Assembly: GCA_017408485.1 (NCBI GenBank)
Contig: JAFQUM010000001.1
Location: forward strand, 1 to 54,712
Reading direction: 5' to 3'
From: Clostridia bacterium
GTDB taxonomy: Bacteria; Bacillota; Clostridia; Oscillospirales; Butyricicoccaceae
Length of the DNA: 54,712 nt
Position numbers and translations under genes: made by a program
In this document: positions 15,948-23,524 of the stretch, in pieces
How positions within the stretch are numbered: the stretch's first letter is position 1
How the letters are laid out: each line of letters starts with the position of its first letter
Notes under the pieces: generated by a model
The model's input: only the letters and a program-made list of their open reading frames with translations
Told to the model about the DNA's origin: nothing
Databases searched by the model: none

Positions 15948-16814
15948 CTATTTCTCCTTATTTTTTTTCAAAAAAAGATTCAGTATTGCGTTGATCAGCA
16001 TAATGAAAAGAAAGAGTACCAGCGCAATGGAAAACAGAGCTTGTCGCTGAAGTCCGGAGGAATATGACATTTCTGCGGCGACGGCGGTGGTGAGAAAGCG
16101 TACACTTTGGAAAAGGGATGGCATATTGGGGACGTTTCCCGATACCATCATAACTGCCATTGCTTCGCCTATGGCTCTGCCTACGCCCATTACTACTGCT
16201 GCCGCAATGCCACTCTTAGCTGCCGGCACAGAAACACGGAAATATGTTTCAATGGGTGTTGCACCAAGGGCAAGAGAAGCGTCTTCGTATTCTTTTGGGA
16301 CAGCATCAAGGGCATTTATAGACAGCTTGATGACAGAGGGGAGGATCATTACAGCTAATACGATTATGGAAGCAAGCAGACCCGAGCCGTCGGGGAGATC
16401 AAATATTTTCCGAATTGCAGGGACGAGAACCAACATACCTACAAGTCCATATATGACCGAAGGGATCCCTGCCATAAGGCTGACTGCGTATTCCATAGCT
16501 TGCCTTATTCCCTTTGGCGCGATCTTTGACAGATATACTGCGGTCAAAAAACCGATGGGAACACCTAATAGGATCGCTCCTGCCGTGCCGTAAATGCTGG
16601 TAAGAATAAAGGGCAATATGCCAAATGAGGGATCATCTGCCGTGGAATCCCACTTTGTTCCAAAAAGGAAATCGATCAGACCGATCTCCCGTATTGCAGG
16701 TATGCCGGATATTATAAGATATACAGTGATAAGCAATACAAAGCCTACGGTTATCAAACCGAGAAATAGGAAGGCTCCGTGTATTACTTTTTCTGCAGTG
16801 TGGCGATTTTTCAT
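15948..16814 (-). CDS. pstC: Phosphate ABC transporter permease PstC
   Basis: A 288-residue six-TM permease with [21 protein letters not shown] near 130 and the coupling loop YEDASLALGATPIETYFRVSVPA near 190. The N-terminus has the long first loop expected of PstC (LIDFLFGTKWDSTADDPSFGILPF). It lies 55 bp downstream of pstS, with AAAGG upstream of the start. Confidence 0.95.
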   Translation of the reverse strand: MKNRHTAEKVIHGAFLFLGLITVGFVLLITVYLIISGIPAIREIGLIDFLFGTKWDSTADDPSFGILPFILTSIYGTAGAILLGVPIGFLTAVYLSKIAPKGIRQAMEYAVSLMAGIPSVIYGLVGMLVLVPAIRKIFDLPDGSGLLASIIVLAVMILPSVIKLSINALDAVPKEYEDASLALGATPIETYFRVSVPAAKSGIAAAVVMGVGRAIGEAMAVMMVSGNVPNMPSLFQSVRFLTTAVAAEMSYSSGLQRQALFSIALVLFLFIMLINAILNLFLKKNKEK

Positions 16815-16869
16815 ATATGATACCTTTCATTATTACAAGCGGCAGTCATATAACTGTCGCTTGAGGATT

Positions 16870-17673
16870 TCAGTTAGAGGGAACACAACCCACCTGAAGT
16901 ATTATTTTGTGTACTGCTGACGATGTGGCAAAGTCCATAAAAGCCTGAGCGTTATCGGATAGTTGAGTTCCTGACTTTGTTACGAGGATAAAGGGGCGCT
17001 GTATGGGATAGCTGCTGTCCCTAATGGTGGATTCGGTGGGGGCTACACCATTTACGGATATTGCTTTTACATTATCCTTTACCGATGCTAAGGAGGTATA
17101 ACCGATAGCATTGGAGTTTTGAGCAACAGCGGTTATGACATCTCCGGTACTGGTCAGCTGCTGGCGATAAGCACATTTGCCCTCGGTGTCCGTGATCGAC
17201 TCAAAGCCGTCTCGAGTGCCACTTCCTGCTTCGCGACCTATGAGCACGATATCGCCTGATTTGCCGCCTACCTGTGCCCAGTCGGTTATTTCACCGGTAT
17301 AGATCTTGGCAAGAGTTTCAAGGCTGAGGTCAGGAATAGTGTTTGAGGGGTTTACAATGACGGCGATTCCGTCGTAGGCTAAAATCGTTTCAACTAACCC
17401 TTGGGATATTTCGCTGTCCTTGAGCTTGCGGCTGGAAAGCCCGATATCGCAGGTGCCTTCAAGTACGGCTGTGATTCCGGTGACTGATCCGGTGGGGTTG
17501 TAGGTGAAGGTGACATCAGGATATTCGTTCTCAAAGGCCTCTCCCAAAGCGCCAATGATCTTGGACATAGAGGTGCTTCCGTCGGTAGAAACTGTGGATT
17601 CGGAATTGTTGCAACCTGCAAAAAGACATAGTGACAGGGTCAATGCTGCAACAAGGGATAGTAGTTTTTTCAT
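16870..17673 (-). CDS. pstS: Phosphate-binding lipoprotein PstS
   Basis: A 267-residue substrate-binding lipoprotein. The signal peptide ends in a lipobox LFAGC with Cys21 as the lipidated residue. Phosphate-contact segments are STSMSK near 33-38, and GREAGSGTRDGFE near 150, which has the conserved Ser-Gly-Thr-Arg. It captures phosphate outside the membrane and hands it to PstCA. It is the first gene of the operon, immediately behind the Pho-box promoter. Confidence 0.96.
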   Translation of the reverse strand: MKKLLSLVAALTLSLCLFAGCNNSESTVSTDGSTSMSKIIGALGEAFENEYPDVTFTYNPTGSVTGITAVLEGTCDIGLSSRKLKDSEISQGLVETILAYDGIAVIVNPSNTIPDLSLETLAKIYTGEITDWAQVGGKSGDIVLIGREAGSGTRDGFESITDTEGKCAYRQQLTSTGDVITAVAQNSNAIGYTSLASVKDNVKAISVNGVAPTESTIRDSSYPIQRPFILVTKSGTQLSDNAQAFMDFATSSAVHKIILQVGCVPSN

Positions 17674-17709
17674 TTTGGATCATTCCTTCTTTCATTTGTT
17701 TACAAAACG

Positions 17710-17764
17710 ATTATAGAATCCCAGTGTAAAGGGTAAAAGATATCTTATGTAAAGTCTATGTAAA
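17710..17764 (-). promoter_or_regulatory. Pho-box promoter of the pst-pho operon
   Basis: On the minus strand TATAAT (17715-17710) lies 16 bp from TTTACC (17737-17732), a weak -35. Just upstream, TTTACA occurs at 17753-17748 and 17764-17759, exactly 11 bp apart. A further TTTACA lies at 17730-17725, about two 11-bp steps further on. Direct TTTACA-like repeats at 11-bp spacing are the known PhoB/PhoP binding pattern. Confidence 0.8.
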
Positions 17765-17771
17765 AACATAT

Positions 17772-17802
17772 AAAAAATCCCACAGTGACGATCACTGTGG
17801 GA
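17772..17802 (-). terminator. Terminator of the alpha/beta hydrolase gene
   Basis: TCCCACAGTGA pairs perfectly with TCACTGTGGGA, and a run of T follows on the minus strand. Confidence 0.88.
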
Positions 17803-17812
17803 AGTATAAAAA

Positions 17813-18487
17813 CTACTCGGTCAAAAAATCATATACGGCTTGATTGAAACGCTTGTATTGGCTTACCGCAATAAAGTGCCCGCCCTCAATAAATACAAGC
17901 TTTGAATTGGGTATACTGTCTGCTATAAGTCGGGTGTGACTTTCGCTTATCATATCCTTTGTGCCTGCAATAACAAGTGTTTTGCAGGAGAGCGAGGCAA
18001 GCTCCTCGGGCTTTATCTGCGGTTCTTTGACCATCAGGGCAAATAGCTCGCGGTTTCGCACAGACTCTTCATCATCTTGATTGAGCAGTTTTTCATATTC
18101 GGTTACTATCTCCGAAAGCACGGACTCTTCAAGCCCCTCGGGAAACAGATTCGCTCCGTTGAGAATAAGCCTATCCACCCTTTCGGGATAGCGTAGGGCA
18201 AAAATAAGCGCAATATTTCCACCATCGGAAAAACCCAAAAGATGAGCCTTTTTTATGCTATGCTCATCCATAAAGCAAAGCAGATCATCTGCAAACTGCG
18301 AGAGAGTAAACTCGGCACTTCCGCGGGGTGAATTGCCGTGACCGCGGGTATCTACTGCGTAGACGGTGTAGTTCTTAGCAAAAAAGTCCACCTGATTTGA
18401 AAAATACCCCATATCCTCTCCGTTTCCGTGTAGAAGGATAAGTGTTTCGCCCGCTCCGCAGGATATGTAGTTTAAAGAAATATTCAT
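17813..18487 (-). CDS. Alpha/beta-fold hydrolase
   Basis: Starts at ATG 18487 (AGAGGTGA upstream), giving 224 residues; an upstream in-frame extension is AT-rich noncoding DNA. LILLHGNGED near 17 is the oxyanion motif, nucleophile Ser lies in LGFSDGG near 87, the acid Asp in GTKDM near 176 and His in EGGHF near 201. The catalytic triad is therefore complete. Family members hydrolyse esters, lactones or similar bonds, and the substrate cannot be given. It is transcribed alone, away from the HAD gene. Confidence 0.9.
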   Translation of the reverse strand: MNISLNYISCGAGETLILLHGNGEDMGYFSNQVDFFAKNYTVYAVDTRGHGNSPRGSAEFTLSQFADDLLCFMDEHSIKKAHLLGFSDGGNIALIFALRYPERVDRLILNGANLFPEGLEESVLSEIVTEYEKLLNQDDEESVRNRELFALMVKEPQIKPEELASLSCKTLVIAGTKDMISESHTRLIADSIPNSKLVFIEGGHFIAVSQYKRFNQAVYDFLTE

Positions 18488-18547
18488 ACTGTCACCTCTT
18501 AACAAAAATAATATATCATAAAAGATAATCTTTGTAAAACAAGGGTG

Positions 18548-18576
18548 TAGACATATAAAAAAACTCGTGATAAAAT
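18548..18576 (+). promoter_or_regulatory. Promoter of the HAD phosphatase-EIIC operon
   Basis: TAGACA (18548-18553) and TAAAAT (18571-18576) are 17 bp apart, with TGA before the -10. Confidence 0.65.
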
Positions 18577-18612
18577 GGGTTTGAAAATAATCTTTATAAG
18601 AAAGGAAGAAAT

Positions 18613-19386
18613 ATGGAACAATTAAGAGCAAAAAAAGGCTTCATATGCGATATGGACGGTGTCATCTATCATGGCAACCGCCTACTCCCCGGTGTAAAAG
18701 AGTTCGTGGAATGGCTTTATAAAAACGACAAGAAGTTTTTGTTTTTGACCAATGCCAGCAGTAAGACACCCCGTGAACTGCAGCTTAAGCTTAAAAGAAT
18801 GGGACTGGAGATAGACGAAAGCCACTTCTATACAAGCGCTTTGGCAACCGCAAAGTTTGTCAGCCGTCAAATGCCCGGATGCAGCGCATATATTATCGGA
18901 GACCCCGGTCTGTTCAACGCTCTTCACGATGCGGGTATCACCTTCAATGATGTTGACCCCGATTATGTCATCGTGGGTGAGACCAATAATTATAATTATG
19001 ATTGCATTTGCCGCGCAGTGCATCACGTGCTGAACGGAGCAAAGCTTATCGGTACAAATACCGATATGACAGGCCCCTCCGAAAACGGAATAATTCCCGC
19101 TTGCCGCGCATTAGTCGCGCCTATCGAAAAGACAACGGGAAAGATTGCTTACTATGTTGGCAAGCCCAATCCCTTGATGATGAGAACGGGACTGCGCCTT
19201 TTGGGAGTTCATTCCGAAGAGGCTTGCATGATAGGTGATAGAATGGACACCGACATCGTGGCAGGTGTAGAAAGCGGACTTGATCCTATTTTAGTGCTTT
19301 CGGGTGTCACCACTCCCGAAATAATGCAACAGTATCCTTACCGCCCGAGGCTTATTCTCAACGGCGTTGGAGATATAGCAGAATAA
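18613..19386 (+). CDS. HAD-superfamily sugar phosphatase (NagD-like)
   Basis: A 257-residue HAD-IIA phosphatase. Motif I is CDMDGVIYHG near 13-22, which has the nucleophile and acid Asp pair. Motif II is LTNASSKTPREL near 45. The cap follows, and motif III/IV is GKPNPLMM with MIGDRMDTDIVAG near 205. Known members (NagD, AraL, p-nitrophenyl phosphatases) dephosphorylate sugar or nucleotide monophosphates. The gene is co-transcribed with the EIIC-like gene 35 bp downstream, which hints at a sugar-phosphate substrate. That link is inference. Confidence 0.92.
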   Translation: MEQLRAKKGFICDMDGVIYHGNRLLPGVKEFVEWLYKNDKKFLFLTNASSKTPRELQLKLKRMGLEIDESHFYTSALATAKFVSRQMPGCSAYIIGDPGLFNALHDAGITFNDVDPDYVIVGETNNYNYDCICRAVHHVLNGAKLIGTNTDMTGPSENGIIPACRALVAPIEKTTGKIAYYVGKPNPLMMRTGLRLLGVHSEEACMIGDRMDTDIVAGVESGLDPILVLSGVTTPEIMQQYPYRPRLILNGVGDIAE

Positions 19387-19421
19387 CTACCCGACTTAAA
19401 AAGGAAAGAAGGCATCAAAAA

Positions 19422-20444
19422 ATGAGCAAAGGTAAGAGTGGGGTATTAAGTCGCATCCTTAAACGTTATTTTATCGATGCGATGGGTTCAATGGCGTATG
19501 GTCTGTTTGCGTCGCTGATCATCGGTACTATTATCGGTCAGATCGGCACATTGTCAGGCATTGAGGTATTTAATACTATTGCCGCCACATTGAAAAGCGC
19601 ACAGGTCTATGGTGCTGCAATCGGTGTCGCGATCGCGTGGGGACTTAAATGTGACGGTCTTGTCATATTTGCCTCAGCAGGTGCTGCCGCAGTAGGCTGT
19701 GTGGCGGGTGGTCCTGTAGGTGCTTACATTGGCGCTATCATCGCTGCAGAGCTTGGACAGCTTGTATCAAAGAGGACTCCCGTAGATATCATCGTGACAC
19801 CCTTTGTTGGTGTTGTCAGCGGTGGTGCAGTGGGTATTTTTGTGGGTCCCTATATCAATCAGTTTATGAATTGGTTGGGTGATATCATAAATGCCGCCGT
19901 AGAGCTTATGCCTCTGCCAATGGGAACATTGGTAGGTGTTATTGTGGGAATGGTACTTACTCTGCCCATCTCATCTGCCGCGCTTTGTGTAATGTTAGGA
20001 CTTGACGGACTCGCCGCAGGTGCTGCAGCCGCAGGATGCGCCGCACAGATGATCGGCTTTGCAGTCACAAGCTTTAAGACCAATAAGGTTTCAGGTCTCA
20101 TTTCTCAGGGCTTGGGAACATCAATGCTTCAGGTTCCCAATATCTTCCGCCGTCCGCAGATATGGATAGCACCTACAGTTGCAAGTGCTGTCTGTGGTGC
20201 GGTATCAGCCGCAGTGCTCAAGATGGAATGCACCAAATTAGGCGCAGGAATGGGCACAAGCGGACTTGTGGGCTCAATTGATGTATTCAGCGTGATGGCA
20301 CCCAAGTGGGGCGCTGTAAAGACGCTGATATGTATTATAGTTGTTCACTTTATCCTGCCTGCCGTTGTGTCATTGCTTGTACATTTTGCACTTACCCGCG
20401 CAAAATTGGTCAAGGATGAATACCTAAAATTAGGTGATATATAA
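19422..20444 (+). CDS. PTS EIIC-like membrane protein without EIIA/EIIB
   Basis: A 340-residue, very hydrophobic protein with about ten membrane segments and many Gly/Ala-rich helices. I place it in the PTS_EIIC_2 family from segments such as RYFIDAMGSMAYGLFASLIIG at the N-terminus, GGPVGAYIGAIIAAELG, and LPISSAALCVMLGLDGLAAGAAAAGCAAQMIGFAV. No EIIA or EIIB is encoded nearby, so it may not be a classical phosphotransferase transporter. It shares a transcript with the HAD phosphatase, and AAAGGAAAG precedes the start. Confidence 0.85.
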   Translation: MSKGKSGVLSRILKRYFIDAMGSMAYGLFASLIIGTIIGQIGTLSGIEVFNTIAATLKSAQVYGAAIGVAIAWGLKCDGLVIFASAGAAAVGCVAGGPVGAYIGAIIAAELGQLVSKRTPVDIIVTPFVGVVSGGAVGIFVGPYINQFMNWLGDIINAAVELMPLPMGTLVGVIVGMVLTLPISSAALCVMLGLDGLAAGAAAAGCAAQMIGFAVTSFKTNKVSGLISQGLGTSMLQVPNIFRRPQIWIAPTVASAVCGAVSAAVLKMECTKLGAGMGTSGLVGSIDVFSVMAPKWGAVKTLICIIVVHFILPAVVSLLVHFALTRAKLVKDEYLKLGDI

Positions 20445-20483
20445 AATAAAAGGATCCCGCTTTTATGCGGGATCCTTTTATTT
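20444..20483. terminator. Bidirectional terminator
   Basis: A perfect 17-bp stem (aaataaaaggatcccgc against 20467-20483) lies between two converging genes. Confidence 0.93.
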
Positions 20484-22181
20484 AAAGTATGCTACAGTGT
20501 CGGTCAAATAGGCTCTAAAGCCTCCGTCAAGCTCGTCAGTGGGAGCATCTTCCTTTTTGAAAATATCCTTGATATGCACACTTTCATCAGAGTTCATAGC
20601 AAGCATTGTCCAAAGCAGGAATGCACCTATCTGTATCTCCAAAACATTATAAAAGATGCCAAACCAACCAATGATAACACAGCAGATAAACTTAAACAGG
20701 TCTTTTCTCTGCTGGATCAGCACTACTGCCAAGAAAGCAAGAAAGATGGCAATGCCCACAAAGCCGGTCTCGGCTATTACGGTTGCATACTGGTTATCGG
20801 CATAGAAATAGGTGGGAAGTCGGTACTTTGTGTAGGTGGGAGGATCCCAAGTCAGCGCAGCCGATGAGCCGTATGTGCCGAAGCCGCTACCAAAGATGGG
20901 GTACTCGGTGGCAATTTTAAATGCCATCTCGATGGAATACAGTCGCATATTTCCCTCAGATGAGAACATCTTATCGTCGGTCAGCGCACCGAAACGGTCT
21001 GCGGTGTTGGTCTTGAAGGATTCGTGGACATTTTGAATAAGAACATTATCGCGGTATGAATTTATGCGGTCGCCCTTGCCGTCAAGCAGAGCGTTCTGTG
21101 TTGCGGGGTCAAGAGAGTTGAACTCATCAAGAAGCATACCGCCGTTGACTGTCAAAATAAACTGCTTTGTACGGGTAAAGACTATGGAGCCGACCTCGCT
21201 GAGGGGGGTAATACATTCCTTGTCAATGTAGGTTATATCGTCGAAAATATAGCCAACACATTCTTCGCCTTTGGGGTTGATATATACTGTTTTTACAACG
21301 CGAAGCTGCTGGTTTTCCGAAAGCTTGGCAACCTCTTTCCAAAGCAGCTGCTCACCGATCTTTTCGTAATAGACCTCGCTGAGTTTGGCAGAAACGGTTT
21401 CAATTCCCACTGCGGCAATTGCAATTACCAAAATGCTGACAACAAGCTTTTTCCAAAGCAGCTTGTGACGGCGAAGCGCATATATAAAGAACACCGCCAA
21501 AACGGGAATGAGTATCAATATCGAGCTGCGTGACATAGTCATATACAGAGCAGTAAAAAGTGTGACATACATCCAAAGCGGAGTTTTTCTGCCAAAGCGA
21601 AGCTTGAGCCACAAACTCAAAGTAATGACAAACACCAAAAACAGACCATAGGTGTTGGGGTTGTGGAACATACTGTAAACACGGCTGAGATTTGACGCAT
21701 ACAGATTTACTATAAATGCCGCATCAAACAGCGCGGTCTTGACGGTAATCTTTTCAACCAAGCCGAGAATAAACAGAGGGAGAGAAACTATTTGCAGCGT
21801 TCCGCAAAGGAGATTAAGCTCCCGCTTTCCATAGCCAAAGTTGCGGATTATAAAATATAGAATATAAAAAATACCGATGCTTCGGGTCTGGTGAATTACA
21901 AGAGTAAAAGAAAGCTTGTTGATAAAAACAGTGCTGACTAACGCGAACAGAATAAATCCAATAAAGATGAAGTCCTGCGCCTTGAACTTGAGCCTGAATC
22001 GAATGTGAATAACATACCACACCGCCAAAGCAAGAATAAGAATATCGGGAATGACTTTAATAGCCTCAAAGGTCAGGTTGGCAAGGGGAGTGCGGAAGGG
22101 GATGAATATGCAGAGAAACAAAAGTAAAGCAAACCCCAGCTTTTTCATCAGGGGCGTTGCCTGCTTTGTTTGTTGATCCAT
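20478..22181 (-). CDS. O-antigen ligase/polymerase-like membrane protein
   Basis: A 567-residue protein with about ten TM helices up to ~255 and the last near 470-535. A large extracytoplasmic segment (about 260-405) carries many charged residues and precedes the Wzy/WaaL-type loop EMAFKIATEYPIFGSGFGTYG, which is the usual O-antigen ligase (Wzy_C) landmark. An earlier part is typical of the family too: FHNPNTYGLFLVFVITLSLWL and SRSSILILIPVL. In Gram-positives such proteins polymerise or ligate surface polysaccharide. The gene stands alone without glycosyltransferases nearby. AAAGGAG lies 7 bases before the ATG. Confidence 0.85.
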   Translation of the reverse strand: MDQQTKQATPLMKKLGFALLLFLCIFIPFRTPLANLTFEAIKVIPDILILALAVWYVIHIRFRLKFKAQDFIFIGFILFALVSTVFINKLSFTLVIHQTRSIGIFYILYFIIRNFGYGKRELNLLCGTLQIVSLPLFILGLVEKITVKTALFDAAFIVNLYASNLSRVYSMFHNPNTYGLFLVFVITLSLWLKLRFGRKTPLWMYVTLFTALYMTMSRSSILILIPVLAVFFIYALRRHKLLWKKLVVSILVIAIAAVGIETVSAKLSEVYYEKIGEQLLWKEVAKLSENQQLRVVKTVYINPKGEECVGYIFDDITYIDKECITPLSEVGSIVFTRTKQFILTVNGGMLLDEFNSLDPATQNALLDGKGDRINSYRDNVLIQNVHESFKTNTADRFGALTDDKMFSSEGNMRLYSIEMAFKIATEYPIFGSGFGTYGSSAALTWDPPTYTKYRLPTYFYADNQYATVIAETGFVGIAIFLAFLAVVLIQQRKDLFKFICCVIIGWFGIFYNVLEIQIGAFLLWTMLAMNSDESVHIKDIFKKEDAPTDELDGGFRAYLTDTVAYFK

Positions 22182-22318
22182 ATAAAAACTCCTTTCGGGG
22201 AAAAGACATATTTATTATACTTTATTATTATAAATAAAAAGAAAACTATTTGCAACATAGTTTTAAATATAGTAAGAATAAGCCGCCTTTCGAATCCTTC
22301 GCCACAAGTATCCATACC

Positions 22319-22354
22319 TAAAAAAACACCCCGCACAATGGCGGGATGTTTTTT
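22319..22354 (-). terminator. Terminator of tRNA-Ser(UGA)
   Basis: On the minus strand AAAAAACATCCCGCC folds onto GCGGGGTGTTTTTT immediately after the tRNA. Confidence 0.9.
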
Positions 22355-22441
22355 GGCGGAGGGTGTGGGATTCGAACCCACGTGCCCAATGGGCAAACGG
22401 TTTTCAAGACCGCCTCGTTATGACCACTTCGATAACCCTCC
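22354..22441 (-). tRNA. tRNA-Ser(UGA)
   Basis: 88 nt including an encoded CCA. The acceptor GGAGGGT pairs with ACCCTCC, with discriminator G. The anticodon loop CTTGAAA gives anticodon TGA (Ser, codons UCA/UCG). A long variable arm (GTTTGCCCATTGGGCAC) and TTCGAATCC T-loop confirm a serine tRNA. Confidence 0.95.
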
Positions 22442-22621
22442 ATAAATATGATGTACAACGTGCATCATATTTATGGAGCTTCTTGAGATCCGGTTCGGCG
22501 AGTCTGCTCGTCGAAACCACTTCGCATACCGCCCCGGCGCACGAGTAGCTTGCTGAGTCGTGCAAGGGGCAGGTATATTCGCCGTAGGCGAAATAACCCA
22601 TACGATGCATATTGTTACATA
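22441..22621. repeat. Hairpin-rich element in the tRNA-Ser(UGA) leader
   Basis: Successive stems: 22441-22475 (13 bp, perfect), 22492-22517 (about 11 bp with one bulge and a G.T), 22526-22576 (atacc-gcccc closed by ggggc-aggtat, with an inner gcacga/tcgtgc), and 22578-22592 (6 bp). The end 22599-22621 is largely the reverse complement of 22446-22470, so the whole may close on itself. It overlaps the first base of the tRNA and lies between the tRNA and its promoter. No plausible gene explains it. The rest of 22182-22823 contains the tRNA, its terminator, this element and two promoters. Confidence 0.75.
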
Positions 22622-22649
22622 TTCAGTTTTGATTGCTAACCGATGATTA

Positions 22650-22678
22650 GTTTAACACATTTTATGCCATTCTGTCAA
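22650..22678 (-). promoter_or_regulatory. Probable promoter of tRNA-Ser(UGA)
   Basis: On the minus strand TTGACA (22678-22673) is followed after 17-18 bp by TTAAACT with an upstream TGT. The primary transcript would carry the hairpin element as a ~205-nt leader. Confidence 0.6.
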
Positions 22679-22740
22679 CTGTGATGCATACAACTTAATA
22701 CTCTTTATTTTGATATCTTGTGCGAATTATTCTTAAAAAC

Positions 22741-22769
22741 TTGCAATACACATATAAATGTGCTACAAT
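22741..22769 (+). promoter_or_regulatory. Promoter of the 80-residue membrane protein gene
   Basis: TTGCAA (22741-22746) and TACAAT (22764-22769) are 17 bp apart, with TGC before the -10. Confidence 0.72.
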
Positions 22770-22823
22770 ATTTCACAGATATTGATTCTCATTTTAGAAT
22801 CTACATTTTAGGAGGTAAAGAAA

Positions 22824-23066
22824 ATGGATTTACTCAAAAAGATTTGGCCCACAGCTTTTAAGGTAGGAGAAAAGGACGTTGCTTCTCTGATCATCCAGAT
22901 CGTTATTCTTCTGGTTGTCGGTTTGGTAGCAGGAATCCTTATCGGTGTTTTGGCTCTTATTCCTATCATTGGTATCCTGGTAGCTCTTTGCGGCGGCTTG
23001 GTTGATATCTATTGTGTAGTGGGCATCGTTCTCTGCGTACTCAAGTTCCTCGGCATCGTAAAATAA
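22824..23066 (+). CDS. Small two-TM membrane protein
   Basis: An 80-residue protein. A charged N-terminus (MDLLKKIWPTAFKVGEKDVAS) is followed by two hydrophobic helices (about 22-48 and 50-77) joined by a short PIIGI turn. The protein is mono-cistronic with a good promoter, AGGAGGT and its own terminator. I recognise no named function. The isolated, well-signalled transcription unit argues that it is real. Confidence 0.82.
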   Translation: MDLLKKIWPTAFKVGEKDVASLIIQIVILLVVGLVAGILIGVLALIPIIGILVALCGGLVDIYCVVGIVLCVLKFLGIVK

Positions 23067-23074
23067 GATTACAT

Positions 23075-23106
23075 AAAAAGACTGCTCAGGTGAGCAGTCT
23101 TTTTTC
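23075..23106 (+). terminator. Rho-independent terminator
   Basis: aaaaagactgctca pairs with tgagcagtcttttt, followed by more T. Confidence 0.93.
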
Positions 23107-23168
23107 TTGTACAAATTACAAAACTGTGGTATCATTTATTGAGAAGCAGATAAAAGGGGAGAATAGTT

Positions 23169-23468
23169 ATGCCTGAAATGCTCGAGATCGTTATGATAGT
23201 CAGCTTTGGTGCATCTTGGCCTATGAATGTCATAAAGTCCTATAAGGCACGCACCGCAAAGGGTAAGAGTCTTGCTTTTTTGTGTTTGATCCTTTTTGGA
23301 TATATTGCGGGCATCACCGGCAAGTTGCTTAATCCCGATTATATGGCATCCTTTGGGGATAAATGGTATGTACTCGTGTTCTATTTTCTTAACTTCGCAA
23401 TGGTTTTGGTTGATCTGATCCTTTATTTCAGGAACAGACATCTTGATAAGCTCAGCGAAGGCAGGTAA
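23169..23468 (+). CDS. PQ-loop (SemiSWEET-like) small membrane protein
   Basis: A 99-residue protein with three TM helices (about 5-22, 34-52, 65-85). The first helix and loop read SFGASWPMNVIKSYKARTAKGKSL, the pattern of PQ-loop repeats, where a Pro in helix 1 is followed by a basic loop ending in KGKSL. Bacterial SemiSWEETs of about 90 residues dimerise to move sugars. Similar uncharacterised PQ-loop proteins are common in Clostridia. AAAGGGGAG lies before the ATG. Transport substrate unknown. Confidence 0.8.
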   Translation: MPEMLEIVMIVSFGASWPMNVIKSYKARTAKGKSLAFLCLILFGYIAGITGKLLNPDYMASFGDKWYVLVFYFLNFAMVLVDLILYFRNRHLDKLSEGR

Positions 23469-23477
23469 GTAAAATAT

Positions 23478-23524
23478 AAGCTTTGCGAAAGATTTATGAA
23501 AAATGTTTCGCAAAGCTTTTTTTA
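23478..23524. terminator. Bidirectional terminator
   Basis: aagctttgcgaaa (23478-23490) pairs with tttcgcaaagctt (23506-23518), with T-run and A-rich flanks, between converging genes. Confidence 0.88.

Noticed and set aside
17488..18631. Longer start for the alpha/beta hydrolase at 18631
   Set aside because: The added 48 residues are AT-rich, overlap the divergent promoter at 18548-18576, and lack a ribosome site. ATG 18487 has AGAGGTGA.
22476..22530. A degenerate second tRNA next to tRNA-Ser(UGA)
   Set aside because: A short match (accacttcg) to the tRNA D-arm region is present, but no acceptor stem or T-arm can be assembled.
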